A stretch of DNA of 64,000 nucleotides from Macrotrachela quadricornifera (lineage: Eukaryota; Rotifera; Eurotatoria; Philodinida; Philodinidae): assembly GCA_022393335.1 (NCBI GenBank), contig JAJEKB010020966.1:152902-216901 (forward strand), written 5' to 3'. The notes beneath the pieces are model-generated. The model did not search any database. It was given only the letters and a program-made list of their open reading frames with translations, and was not told the DNA's origin. This document shows, piece by piece, positions 1 through 12,623 of this stretch. Both the position numbers and the translations under genes were made by a program. Each line of letters opens with the position of its first letter. Position 1 is the first letter of the stretch.

Positions 1-920
1 TTAATTTGATGGCATTTCAATTGTAAATCGTTGTACTCGATGATTATTTCGATCTATAACATAGAGATGACCCTGTTGATCAAATGCCATACCCTCGGGC
101 CAAGCGAGTTGATTTGCTTGTGCTCCTGGACTATTCCCACCAGCAATAACGCTTCCTTGTTGTGCTCCTTTTGGCCAACGTACAACTCGATGATTGCCTG
201 CATCGGCTACATATACAGTATCCAATTGATCAACTAGAACTCCTCGAGGAACATATAATTGTGTCAGATTTTTTCCTTCGCCTTGACCACCGGCAACAAC
301 AATACCTTCTTTGGCACCTTCTACCCATTTCATTACACGATGATTGTTTGCATCACACACGAATACTGAATGTTCTAGATTTACGAATATGTAGGAAGGA
401 TCATTGAGCTGATCAAGACGCTTTCCTTGCCCATTTCCACCTGCCACTACTGTTCCCTGGGATTCACCTATTCTATATCGTCTTACTTCATGTTTATGAC
501 GATCACTGACATAAAGAAATCCATTTTCATCCATTGTCAAACCTCCGCAAGTAATATCTGAGATAATTGTTTTTCCACTAGTTCCGTTTTGGCGAGGCCA
601 TCTAACCACTCTTCTATGCCCATAATCACAAATAATAAGACTATTTGTCTCTTTATCCAAAATTACATCTGTTGGTACACGCAATTGTTGAGTACCATTT
701 GGTCCTGTCTGTCCACCGGCCACTATTTGTCCATTTACCTCATTAGATTTCCACATTACAATACGATGATTCTCATAATCAGCAACATAAATAGTTTGAT
801 GATCATCCACATATAAATTGTTAGGACGAAAGAGTGTTGGTTTTTGTCCTGTTACTGTAGTACCATTACTTTTCCATTTAACATTTGAAGGAATTTTAGT
901 CAAAGTTCCACGCATTGGTA
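1..920 (-). CDS. NHL-repeat six-bladed beta-propeller protein (3' exon, complete C-terminus)
   Basis: The reading frame ends at a TAA at positions 3-1 and is open up to about 920. It encodes six NHL repeats, each with the pattern YVxD..N(H)R(V/I).(R/K)(W/Y/F): IYVADYENHR, LIICDYGHRR, LYVSDRHKHE, VFVCDANNHR, VYVADAGNHR and LYVIDRNNHR. Six repeats make one complete propeller. A splice acceptor (TTTTAG, ending at 921 on the minus strand) lies just before the first ATG (915), so that ATG is probably internal and an unidentified 5' exon, perhaps a membrane anchor as in the gene at 8875-12623, should lie upstream. NHL propellers bind protein, sugar or RNA ligands; free-standing extracellular ones are abundant in bdelloids (recalled knowledge). 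No ligand can be predicted. Family call firm, gene start uncertain. Confidence 0.85.
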
Positions 921-3272
921 CTAAAATAAAGCGAAGATGTCATCACTCAAATGAATCTTTCATTTTCCTTGAATTGTTAGCAAAGAGTAGGAATGAACGG
1001 AGAAATTTTTCTATGATACCGTTTTTGTTCAATTAGTTCTCATTCGATCTTAAAGGTAACCGTCTCGTTATGCCTTCAGAACAGTTGTCAAAGAATATTT
1101 TTGACGTAAACAATCTAGAGTTCTTAAAGCGTATATATCAAGCGACACATTGCCAAATATTAGGCATTTATATAAATATAGAGAAAGAAAAGTATGGCTG
1201 CTTTAAGAAGCTTTCTCTCTTCAGAGAAGTCGATTTTTCGAAAATCAATCATTGTTGACTTTTTAGTATACGAAGTGTCGAAATTTTCTCTTTCAGTATA
1301 TTTATGGCTTTTTGAAAATGGCTAGATTTCAATAGACTTTCTGTAAAAAAATGTTCACCCTACTTCCCTGTTTTTCGAGAAATTTCCTATTGTTGCATAC
1401 AACAGCATTGCATATAACATTTTTATATTAAGTATGATAGATGGCGTTAGCTAATTCTATTTTTAAAACTTCTTAAGCATTTTTCTCAGATTATAGTTTT
1501 CAATCAGAAAAATTTAAATAACTCCCGTTTAGCTAGAATTATATCCAATATTTTCTTTTATTTTAAAAATCTCAGTGAGGGTAAACTTTTGTCGGACCAA
1601 CTTTTTAAAAGTTGATTCCTGTGATGAAAAAAGTGAAATTTACTGCCCTTCCATTAAAATAGTCACAAAAGTTCGATAAGATTATATTTAAAAATTCTTT
1701 TCGCACAAAATTTATGTTCTGATATTAGCTTTAATTTGACATCAGCCCAAGTTTGATACCTTATATTATGATCAAGTTATATCGATTCTCTTGATGGCCG
1801 AACACTACCTTTGATTAAGCTGAAACTTCAATTTAGTACGGTCAATCTGACTGAAATTTTTACCCAAAGTGTACCTCTCTAGGATCATTCATTCTCAAAA
1901 TGTTCAGCTCAAAAGATCTACTCTAAATGGGAGATCATTTCTAAGAAGAACCTCCTTAATGGTGGATATCCCTTGCTTTTTACTTTTTATAGAAACAAGA
2001 TAGAGAACTGCAGTTTTCATTGTTAGAAAGAAAAGCTGAAGATCCCCCGAACTATGCATTATTGATATTTCTAACATGTTTTTTAATAGGTTTTCAGTTA
2101 ACCTGTCAAGGAACAAACCTATTCTATGCGTTATTTACAGTGAATTTTCAATAATCGTGTTCACATTCAAACTGCTAATCGAAAATCAGCGCTACACAGT
2201 TCAATGAGTCTTCGTATCCTCTTTCTAACGGTGAAAACTGTAGTTCTCTATCTTGTTTCTATGAAAAATTGTTCAAAGAATACTAAAAAGCATTGATTTG
2301 CATGCTGCCAGCACATATTCTATTTGTATCACTAGTTTTGATATGCCCTAAGTACATATGATATTCTGGAAAAATACATTTGTTTTAAAAAACCTATAAA
2401 TTTGCATCTTATTTTGACTGAACATACAAACAACAACGAGATATCTTCTACTTGATATATATGTTAAGTATTTGAAAAATAAAATAATGTGATTGGAAGA
2501 TTCATACGAACATTAGAAGTGTTAAACTTAGAAAATATTATCAATAACTAATTTTTATTCTTTTCTAATTAAAAAACATTGCACAAATTTCAAATATTTA
2601 TTGTTTTACTTTCCTCTTTTCGTTTTACTAAATGTTTGCTTTTATTTAAAATTGGAAAAATGTTTTAAATAATCGATTCATTTTATATAGATTAAATAAA
2701 ATTGATCTTTAATGCATATGTCATTCATCTCTGAAATAATACTATTTATTTAGACAGTTAGTAGATCATATTGTAGTGTACCCACAACAGTATGTTTATT
2801 GAACAAGTGCTTGTAAGATATCCAGGCCTGTGATTTTACTTAGGAAAGCTCGACGAAGTATCCTTGATTTCCCGGATTTTGTATAGCGATTGTTTATTCA
2901 CCGTATTCTTTTGCACGTGTTGCTTCACATAAACAACTCGACAAGTCGTAAGAAACTAATTTTTTCTAGACTATTTCTTGTCTATTTATTAGTCGAGAAC
3001 TACCCTTAAATGGTCTCATTGAGGTTCGATCGAAAAAATTTTATAAAATTGTTTTGAGAGAAACAAAAATTGAAAAAAGTCAAATGCTAGGTTCTATCAT
3101 TAAATACTGTGCACCAGTACCCAGTAGAGTATTTGATCAGCACCTCCAAATATCCACTGACTAGACGCTTTCCAACAGAGTATTCATTCGAGCACCTAAA
3201 AGTACTTTAAGATACTTCGGTACTTGAAGGTTCCTATGATATACTTGTAGCAGGATACTTTTTTATGTACCC
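921..3272. other. gene-free AT-rich stretch
   Basis: No coding region recognised on either strand. It should contain the missing 5' exon of the NHL gene, which I could not locate. It holds an inverted repeat (1989-2262) and one copy of a dispersed motif (1841-1870), so part of it is probably transposon debris. Confidence 0.5.
1989..2262. repeat. inverted repeat, about 57-bp arms, about 160-bp spacer
   Basis: The stretch 1989-2045 reappears as a diverged reverse complement at 2207-2262; the shared core reads TAGAGAACT(G/A)CAGTTTTCA on the + strand of the left arm. The arms are roughly 80 percent identical by eye. It looks like an old foldback or MITE remnant; no target duplication was recognised. 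Confidence 0.55.
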
Positions 3273-3331
3273 TTAGCTCAGTACATTTACTAGGGTAAAA
3301 ATAGATCGAATCTAGCAATAGGAAATATATG

Positions 3332-4186
3332 TTACTTACGACAGATATTCAAATTAGGGAACAGTTTTTTCAAAAATATTGTTTCTTCATATGGTGATTT
3401 TCCTACATAACAGGTTTTTCGAATTGATTTTTCTCTTAATCGTTTAACCAAATGTTGAAATACTTTTGGATCATAATCAAGAAAAACATTACTTTTATTA
3501 TCAAATTTTGTAATTTTCGACGATGTAGCAATGTTATCCAAAGTAGAATTAGATATTTGATTAAATGTTTTACGTTGATTTGTAACTATTTTACCAGCAA
3601 CATTAAAAGTAATAATATTATTATCTAATGAGGATATTTGATTAACATTTAATTTTTTGAGCATCTTTTTAAATGGATCAATAAGTGATGGTTGAGAAGG
3701 AGGATAGAAATTAATTATTTTATTTTTATCTAATATTTGTAATTGATCAAGTAAATGACGAAAAACAATTGGATTAAAATCTAAGAATATATTTCCATTT
3801 CTATCTATTGGTAGTTTCTGTTCCCAATCTCCATTAAACATTATTGAAAGAATTGATTTTGGTACACGAATAAGTGTTTCACGAGTTGTCATCATTATTT
3901 CACCGCCCACATTAAGTGAAATAACATTTGTACTTTTAATACACTGTCTCAGTTCACCTTCACTAAGGAGTTCATTTTCGTCACATTTCACAAGACGTTG
4001 TGGTTTTACAACTGCATCATCTTCATGTATTGATTGACTTCTTTTCAATCGAATAGAAATTGTAGAAGTGTTGTTATAATTTACCCATATGACACCAAAT
4101 AAAATCAACTAATTTATATAATCATATTTTAAATCTACACTCTTAAAATATAGCTAGATACTTACTATACGTGAAACAAATGACAT
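3332..4186 (-). CDS. tandem BTB/POZ (T1-type) domain protein
   Basis: Two BTB_2 (potassium-channel tetramerisation/KCTD-type) domains lie in a row. The first starts at VISLNVGGEIMMTTRETL and contains the typical IFLDFNPIVFRHLLDQL; the second, more diverged, starts IITFNVAGKIVTNQRKTF and has VFLDYDPKVFQHLVKRL. A short first exon can be read: ATG at 4186-4184, seven codons, donor GTAAGT at 4165, a 57-bp intron with acceptor at 4110-4109, then exon 2 in phase. The spliced N-terminus is hydrophobic (MSFVSRILILFGVIWV), unusual for a cytosolic BTB protein. The frame ends at TAA 3332, but a perfect GTAAGT donor at 3339-3334 just before it could splice through a 50-bp intron to a tiny last exon ending at 3273. 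KCTD-like proteins usually act as oligomeric adaptors, often for cullin-3. Confidence 0.75.
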
Positions 4187-7129
4187 ATCTATATTTACTG
4201 CGAAAAATAAAATGTTATATTTCCTTTTCTCACGTATAAATGTTGCCTCTTTTCTATCTTAGTAAAAACTGTCATCATAATAATGAATTATTCTTACATG
4301 TGATGACAAGGACGTACACAAAACATTGGTAGGGGAAGGAAAATAAGAAAAAGAATATTTGTGATCTTTTAAGAATATTTTTATTTGTATCCACTTCGTC
4401 TTCTATACATTTAGTGTTTTGCAAACAAGAGACTGTCAACGGACAGAAAAATAGATATATGTCCAAGTACATGACCATGCAACAAAAAGAAGAAAGCACA
4501 CCTAGAGAATGAAAAAAGACAAACACAGGAAAAAGGATAATGCTTATACCTCCTTCTTAAAAATTAGATTAATATTAAAGAAAGAAGTTGACGTCATATA
4601 TCTTCTTCCTGATCCCACAAGAAGGGAAAAAAGTCGGTAAGAAAGAAAAAAAGATTGACATAAATAATCAATATGTAATAGAGAGAAGGGAACAGGGAAA
4701 AATGGCATACGCACACATATACACATACGATTACACACTTACCAGCTGATATAGAAAGAGAAGAAACTAGATGTGTATGTATAAAAATTATTACAATGCT
4801 CTCTAACAAAAGCGAAAAAATAACATTAACAAAAAAAAATTCTACATATATATATAGATATTCATATGTATATTTAAGGAACAAAAACATAATAATAAGA
4901 TAGACAGATGCACGAAAGTAAAAACAAAAAATAGATTCGCATGAAAATAGATCTTCATTAATCCATCATAATAACGTAAATTTTTAATAATTTAAAATAT
5001 GAAAAGCAAAATTGAAAAATAGATAAAAGGAATTAAGGATACCTCTCCTCTTTTTCATATAAAATAAAAAGAATTTTTTTTTGTTTATGAATTCTAAAGA
5101 TAGACTTGATATTGTGCTTTCGATCTGTACGTGAATAAGCTCAATCCAATCTAGCATTAATTTTAGTTTCATTTTTACGAGGAGCTGGTATACCAAAAAA
5201 TGTCAAAATTTCACTCACTAATACAAAGCAAAATAAAGTTTCCATAACAGATTCTTTTGAGTTTTTCCTCCATAGCGCTCAATTGTGCCACCAACCACCA
5301 ACCTCTAACTTCATCCGATTAGTCTGAAATTTTTACCAAAGATATTTGAAACTATTCTCCAGAGATATAGAGTTCACAAAGGCCAGAAAACTACTTTTGA
5401 GATATAGTCGTGGGCATCTGCAAAAAAAATTTTCAATTGAATCGGACAAAATTTAATGAGGTCATACAGTGGCAAGATAAGACCTTATGGAAAACCATAG
5501 AAAGACCTCCTTTAAAAGATTTTTCCTTAAACATAGGTTCCATTATTTGATGTGCTCTATCTATAGTAAAAATTTCAGTCCGATCTGACTTACTGTCTTC
5601 GAAAAGAGGAGGAGAGTACTTTTAAATAAATAATTCATTTATAAATAAAAAGAAAATTTAATTAGAATAAGTATTGCTTATATAAAAATAATATTGGCTT
5701 TAGATTAATATGTACAAAATAAGATCTTCGGTCCTCACTTTAAACCAGAGCAGAAATTTTTTTTACAAATCGATTCGAATTGCTTAGCCGTTCTATGCTT
5801 TTAAAATTGGATATTCCTGCAATTTTCGAAGAAAAGTGAATTCTTTTTAAAAAAATCACATATTCTAGGAAAAAGTTTTTTTATAATATTGAGAATATTA
5901 CCAGTAGTGTCTATAGCATAACATACATATACCTCAATAGCTGCAGCGAATGTATTATTCATTTCACATTTTTGATTATTATTATAATTACAAATATGGC
6001 AGCTACTAATAGTTATGAAAAGTGTCGTAGTTTATACTATATGAAAGGAGTCAGACTATTATTTACTCACTCTATCTACCTATTTTGTTAAATTGAAAGA
6101 GGCAAAAAGAATCGAATGTCAAAGATTGTGCATTTGAATTAAAGTTAGCCTATATTAAGCAAATTCTATCAAGGCCTTCCATTTGTTTCATTTCATAAAT
6201 ACATAAAAATAACAAAAGAAAAAAATGCAGAGAGTCATCGAGTTGTTCAGCATACGGTGATTTCATATCTCCTTTTACTGAACGTCATAGAAGAGAAAAT
6301 AATGTATAATCCCGATTATTTTATATAAATTTAATGAAGCCTCTAAAACACTTCTCTTAGAACAAATTGACGTCCTATATTTTCGTCGAGTAATGCGACA
6401 AAGCCATATTTAGTGAATTATTTGTTTCCAAGATTTTCTAGTGATTTATCGAAAATATTCGATAAAGTTCTCTCTTTTAACACTTGTATTATCAATCAAG
6501 GACTATTTGATCCCTGTTTTCAGAAAATAAGAAAATGACATGAAAACTGTATTTTTTTCTATAGATCGAAGTATAAAATATGTTATGAACGTCCTGGAGT
6601 TGTGTCATATGAAAGAAGAATGAATGTAACATAGTATCATTCTGTTATACAGATATTTTCTTTGCTTTTTGTTTCTTCTCTTCTGCTTTCCTGTATAAGA
6701 TGCGCACACTCTATCTCTCTTTTCTTCATGACATTATGATGTATTCTTTCTTCTATGATCCAAGAATAGCCTACGGTATTCTTCTTCTTACGTCATTTCA
6801 CTTTTGTCATTTGATTTCTTTCTTTGAAATCCGTTTATAATTTGAGCAGAAATCCTTGAAAAACCGGTAAATAAGATGGGTCATAATATAAAATTATGCC
6901 ACTAGTATTATCCAAACATGTCATGTGTATTCTTTCTCTTTCGTTCCTTACATATATATGGTATCAACCATAGCTATCTCTCTCTCTTCCTTCCTTCTTT
7001 TCTGTCACGTACTATTCCTTGTGTTTTCTGTTGATTTAATCTGTTTATAATTTTTTTTCGTTTATATCGTAATCCACCTTTTCCAATTGTGATATCTTGT
7101 TTTATGGAATAATCCATATTCAGTTTTCA
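4187..7129. other. gene-free AT-rich stretch
   Basis: No convincing gene. Short open frames here are low-complexity Phe/Tyr/Ile-rich translations of AT-rich or polypyrimidine sequence. A small inverted repeat sits at 5313-5590, and 6650-7020 is rich in CT tracts. Confidence 0.5.
5313..5590. repeat. inverted repeat sharing a dispersed motif
   Basis: CTGAAATTTTTAC occurs at about 5323-5336 and as its reverse complement, one base changed, at about 5566-5578, each preceded by a CCGAT-type sequence. A third copy of the extended motif is at 1841-1870. It is probably part of an old dispersed element. Confidence 0.4.
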
Positions 7130-8532
7130 TTGAAAGTGATGAAAACTATTTTTTATGCAATGAAGAAAATGATTTGGAAACAGAAGATGAGAATGAAATT
7201 GACATATAAGAAATTGATGCAAATGACATTTTTAGCAGACGATAGTTATTTAATTCCAGATGTGAAATGACTTAGCCCTCGATTCCATCACATTGAAGCA
7301 AAACAAAGCTTTCTAGCGTTGTAACTGAGAAATGTGAACCTATGGAATATATCAGAAACATAACTTGTATTGAAGAAACAATTACACTGACTAAACTCCA
7401 AGCATTTATCGAAATTTTACTGATGCCTGGATCTAGTAGTAGGCAATTCGGCGATCGACACACCCTTGCGAGAATTGTTCCGCTTTTCCTTTGCAGAAGC
7501 TAGAAAAAAAGGGTTATACTGGTTCAAATAAACGTCGAAAACCTTTTTTTTTAGGAAAATCGAAGAAAAGCATTAGATTTTTGCAAAATAGAAGCTCACT
7601 GGGATCTCCGATATTTCGAGCTACGATGTCCAGAAATTGCTTCGAAACCATAATCTGATCTATAAGATTTGACGATAAAAAAACAAGGGAAAGTAGAAAA
7701 TAAAATGAGAAATATGGAGTATTTTGTGAAATTTCAATTGATTTTCAAGAAAATTTAAAGAAACGATACAGACATGAATTATTTATTACGATTGATGAGT
7801 AGCTCTTGGGTTTCAAAGGAAAGTGTTTTTTTTTGTTAATATATTCCATCAAAACTGGATATATATGGAATTAAATTTTGATTGTATTGATGTCGATTCG
7901 TATTATATATTTGATTCATTTCAATATATTGGACGGTAACGTAATCAACAACAGCAAAATGTATCGGCACCAATGTCGTTCTTGAGTTCATGGAACCAAT
8001 GTGTGGCTTAAACAGAAATGCTGTAATGGACAATTTCTTTAAGAATATTCTATTAGCCAAAGCATTACAAACAAAGCGACTTACTTCCAGAAGAACTCTA
8101 AGAAAAAATAAGTCCGAAACTTCCATGGAATTATAATCAAATACAAGTCTCAAAATTAGTTCATCGATATTTGATTTTCACAATTGAAACTAGAAAACCA
8201 AATATTATTATAGGCTATAACAAAATTAAGGGAATCGTTAACGCTTCTGATGAAATGTACCACAAATACTCTGTAAAAAGAGACGCAAGACGATGACAGC
8301 TCTGTGTCTTTTATGGATTGATCAATAAATCTGCTATGAATGCCATGACCATATGGAGAAAGAAAAATTCAAACTAGAATTGGAATAAAAAACATAAGCA
8401 TCATTTAATGCAAAAACACGAACAAAATGAAAACAATGTTTACTTAGTGATCATTTAACAGATAGAAAAGTTTTAGGCAGCTGTTACAGATGTTCAACGC
8501 CTATCTGTAAGCAACATAGTTTAAAAACGTAA
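7130..8532 (+). pseudogene. piggyBac-like transposase pseudogene
   Basis: Conceptual translation across frames gives a decayed piggyBac (DDE_Tnp_1_7) transposase. In order: an acidic N-terminal part near 7130-7230; a stretch near 7370-7430 ending LQAFIEILLMPG; VVLEFMEPMCGLNRNAVMDN followed by FF near 7970-8035, where DNFF holds a catalytic Asp of the family; then KALQTKRLTSRRTLRKNKSE; a block near 8230-8345 with DEMYHKYSVKRDARRW and YGLINKSAMNAM; and a Cys-rich tail, CYRCSTPICKQHS, stopping at TAA 8530-8532. Several in-frame stops and frameshifts separate these blocks, so it is non-functional. The length (about 1.4 kb) is near that of a full transposase with gaps. Terminal repeats and TTAA target sites were not identified. 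Confidence 0.75.
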
Positions 8533-8874
8533 TTTTGTAATATTTCTTCTAAATAAATAAAAACTATCTGTTTAATATTTTTTCATCATGGAATATTTGC
8601 GAACAATGTGGTTTTAACTATTACATTTTCTACGTATTGATTAAGTTGATTAGCGTGAGGGCGAGTAGTTTTTTTTTAATTCGATACTTGACAACTCGAC
8701 TCGAATCGAGTCTAATCACCATTTTTTTATTCGTTTCGGTTTATGATTTTGTACTTATTCTCATTTATTATTATTATGTCCATTAAATATTACAGGAATA
8801 TATGTATAATAAAAATGGAATGAAAAAAAATGTTCAAGATTAACATACACTACAATGATATGTGAAGCTTTTGT
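8533..8874. other. intergenic stretch with a small palindrome
   Basis: No gene. A short palindrome, GACTCGA-A-TCGAGTC, occupies 8698-8712. The region separates the piggyBac remnant from the 3' end of the NHL gene. Confidence 0.45.
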
Positions 8875-11800
8875 TTAATAGCGTATAAACTTTATTACAC
8901 GATTATTAGCTGTGTCTGAGACATATAAATTAAGTTGATTGTCTAGTGCTAACCCATAAGGACCACCGAGTAGGCTTGAGTTCGTGCCCGAAACACCAGT
9001 GACACCAGCAATTGTTGTGGCATTCAACTGACCAACAAAGAATAATTGTATTCGAAAATTATTCGTATCGGCAACATACACATTACCCATATAATCAACT
9101 GTCATACCTATAGGATGATCAAGTAGTATGGATGTACTACCACTTGCTCCATTGATATTACCAGCGACAAGTGTCCAACTAGTGGCACCTAATACCCAAC
9201 GAACAATATTGTTAGCCATATAATTACAGATCATAAGACTGTTCGATGATGCATCAAAGTAAATACTAAAAGGATAACTCAGTTGTGAAGTATTCGTTCC
9301 TTGCCCATTTCCACCAGCGACCACTGTTCCTGATGATGCACCTGATAGATAACGCATTACACGATGATTGGCGAAGTCCGCTATATAAAATGTTCCTGAA
9401 CTCGAATCACGTGCAATGCCGTAGGGAGTGTCCAGTTCATTGTTTGCAGTACCACGTGTGCCTGTGAATACATTCATTTATAATTGTTATCAAATTGTTA
9501 AAAAAAATTGCTATCCTGTAGAGAGAGGAAAATTACATCTTGAAAGTGCTACCATAGAACATCAGAAAGGCTCAAAACGTATCAAAAATCAAGCGGTACT
9601 CTTATTGCGATACAAAAAACTTCAGATGAATAAATATGAGAAGATACTTTTGCATAAATTTAATTTCGATGTTAGGTTTATAAGAAAGAGAAAACTTTTA
9701 ATTTTCATCATTCATTGATGATGAAGCTCTGTGCAAGATTTATACTTACTTGTATCTTTCTATCCCACATTTCATCTGTTTTCTATATAAAGACTTTATT
9801 AATCTGAGCTTATGAAGTATAGAATGACCCAAAAGTTATATTACTGAGAAATAATCAAATATTTCTGTTACGATTCAAATAAATGGGCTGTTTTCTCTTG
9901 TTCTTTGTCTTCTTTTGCTTTGCCATTCACCATATTAATAGTTCATCTAATATAGATGTTTTTTCTCGTATACTATTGATTATATTCTTGTCTCTTTTTC
10001 ATTCTCTATTTTGTATTCAGTGTGTATTCCTTATTTCAAGCACGAGTGTTTATAGGTATCAAGATTCATGATTAAAAAATGAAGGAGTTTTTTGCTCAAA
10101 CATTGGTGGACAGTAGTAAGAACGTTATGCGTAGCAAATAGAATTTATCAAACTGAATTTCCCAACGACAGAAAGAATTAACAATGATCAACAGTTCATT
10201 TGCTCGAGTCATAATAGAGATATCCGGCTGGTTCTTGATAGCGTAGCTTTTGGGCTTCCCTGTATTTTCGAAGAATAGTTATGATTCTTATCTATCAAAT
10301 CTCTCTCTCAGTTTTGGAAATGCTTGTTGGTTAGAAAAAAGAAATGTTTACAGTCTTCTGAGATCCGATTTCCCATGTATGTTCTATAAGTTAAATAATA
10401 CAGCATAAATTCAGTAAAACTCAGAAATTAATTTCGAAAGGAAAATGTATATTATGTTTGAATAATTGAAAATAAAAAGACCATCTCCTATGTATCATTA
10501 CGTTTACAGAACTTTTGAAAGGCTTTTTCGAATGTGGCTGTTTTTGCCACTATTGTTAAAAAAAGTCGATCGACCCAAACCGAGACCAAAAAAGAAAACA
10601 AAAAAAAGATGCTAACAAAAGCACGAAACACTGTTTTTGTGTCGACATCTATTACAACTACGTTCGATTCTTAAAATCTTTCGAAACATTTAATTCAAAA
10701 TGACAGTTTCTAGGAACTCATGCATACGCTGGAAGTAACTGATTTGAATATACTGTAAAGCCAAAATATGAAAATGCAATAAAAAGTGATCATATCTGTG
10801 CATAAATATGACATAAATTTTGACAATCTGTTTCTATCATAGACTAAACATGTCAATTTGTCATTCAATTTCAACTCGCCTATTCAGAATTTGTCATCTA
10901 TTTATTCCCACACTCACAAAGAACTGTTGAACAACATCGTCGCTCTCTTACCTGTGCCAGCAATGGTCGTGCCCGAAGTTGCACCACTTGACCAAAATTG
11001 AATTCTATGATTCCACGAATCAGCTATATAGATATTGCCACTCGAATCAACAAGTATGCCGCCAGCATGGTACAGTTGATTTGAAGATGAACCACTTGTA
11101 GCATTTGCTTCACCAGCCACGGTCGTACCACTTGATGCACCCGTCAACCATTTTTGAACTCGATGATTGTTCCAGTCAGCAATATAGAGTGAGTTGGACA
11201 AATCCACAAACAGACCAAAAGGACTGAAAAGTTTATTAGCAGTTGAACCACTTATACCTGTGACACCCGCTACAATCATGCCTGTCGAGTTCCAAATTAG
11301 TGCTGGAACAGTAGCTGTAAAAGAAAAATTAATAGCAGCAAATTGTTATAGAGATCAATAATATTTGATTTTCGTAGAAAATATGTGAATTTAAAATAGA
11401 GGGTGAGGGTGAGGGTGAAAATCTTACAACTAACTAGTTTAAAACTAGAGTATTCAAATTATAAAGTATAGGAACGGATATGTTAGCAAAATCTGCCCCC
11501 CTCTTTAAAACTTAGAAAAAAATCTCTTACTAATTCGCATTATTTGAAGAGACATCAGTGCTATTTTTTGCATAGATAGTTCTTACTGTGCTTCAGAATA
11601 CTTCAAACACATACGAGTTTGACGTACTCGAGCAATGTATGCTCATAAAACCATTATGGTATTCCCACATCCAGCATATTGTGGTTTTCTTAGAAGGTAT
11701 TGAAGAAGTATTTCAAACCGTTGTAGATCATGAATATTCTAGAGCATACTAAGAGCTATCTATGTGCAGAAAATGGCATTGGTGTCTATTCTAATAATAG

Positions 11801-12623
11801 AGGAAGCGCATACGACTTCCAAATAGAATTGATTCTGCTTGCATATCTATTTGAACTCATCGAGTAGAAGCCAGATTTAGATCGAATATTTTAAGTTCGA
11901 AATGTTGTAGTTAGAAGTAAAAGCCGCTTGTAACTCGACTATTTCAAGATAATTGACAAGTTTATCTCAGAAACGTATAGACTATACTAGTTACTCGAAA
12001 AAATAAGAAATTCCATTAAAAGTACTAAGAATACAATTTAAAGTTCACATCAAAATCCAAGAAGATCTAGTCAATCAAATTCAAAATCAATCCAAAAATC
12101 TTGGATCCAATAGGCTTTAATAGTCATCCTCATCTTTAAAATAGTTTAATGGCTGATACGCGTAAAATTCGAAGATTTATTTCGAGTATTCGAATATTCA
12201 AGTAGGAAGAAGGACGAGTTACATGAAACAGCTACATAAGAAATTCATCTGAGAATAAAGTCGGGGTGGAAGCGACATGAGGATACCGATTGAAGAATCC
12301 ATACTACTACGATAACAGGGACAAGTAATCTAAGAGTGGCACTTGAACGACCCATCTGGAGATAAGGGAGAGAGTACGTGAGAGGGTCATGTGAAGATAA
12401 GGAAGGGCTTTTCGACTCCTATGTTACCGCTTATATTGAGTATCTCTGAGACATTGAACTTATTAATATTTTAAGCAAAACTATTCTTTTGTGCAAACAT
12501 ACTTGTTGTAGTTGATGCCATTGTTGTTGTTGATAATATTGTGTCGCTATAAGTTAGAACAATAGGTACAACGACTATTGCAGCCACAATGCATGCTCCG
12601 ATAAGGCACACTGTGATGACCAT
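8875..12623 (-). CDS. type II membrane-anchored NHL-repeat protein (three exons)
   Basis: Exons: 12623-12503, 11314-10952 and 9461-8875, joined at GT-AG sites (donors GTATGT and GTAAGA; acceptors TTTTACAG and TATTCACAG), all in the same phase, giving about 356 residues. Exon 1 encodes a hydrophobic anchor (about residues 1-25) followed by a Thr/Ser-rich linker; exon 2 adds two NHL repeats (LYIADWNNHR, IYIADSWNHR) and exon 3 adds four (FYIADFANHR, LMICNYMANN, VYVADTNNFR, LYVSDTANNR). The total of exactly six repeats, one closed propeller, supports the splicing. The predicted topology is a short cytoplasmic tail, one membrane segment and an extracellular propeller. The start is uncertain: the frame stays open upstream to 12656 without an ATG, after a possible acceptor (TTTTGAG), so another 5' exon may exist. 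Ligand unknown. Confidence 0.8.
9462..10951. other. intron 2 of the NHL gene (1.49 kb)
   Basis: AT-rich, no gene recognised. It is much longer than most introns in the window, so it may hold old insertions, but I saw no clear element termini. Confidence 0.5.
11315..12502. other. intron 1 of the NHL gene (1.19 kb)
   Basis: No gene recognised. A three-copy GAGGGT microsatellite lies at 11399-11417. Confidence 0.5.

Noticed and set aside
4275..5196. Several Phe/Tyr-rich frames on the minus strand
   Set aside because: Low-complexity translations of AT-rich or polypyrimidine DNA, no domains.
11399..11417. GAGGGT run as telomeric repeat
   Set aside because: Only three copies, internal in an intron, and not the known bdelloid-type telomere unit.
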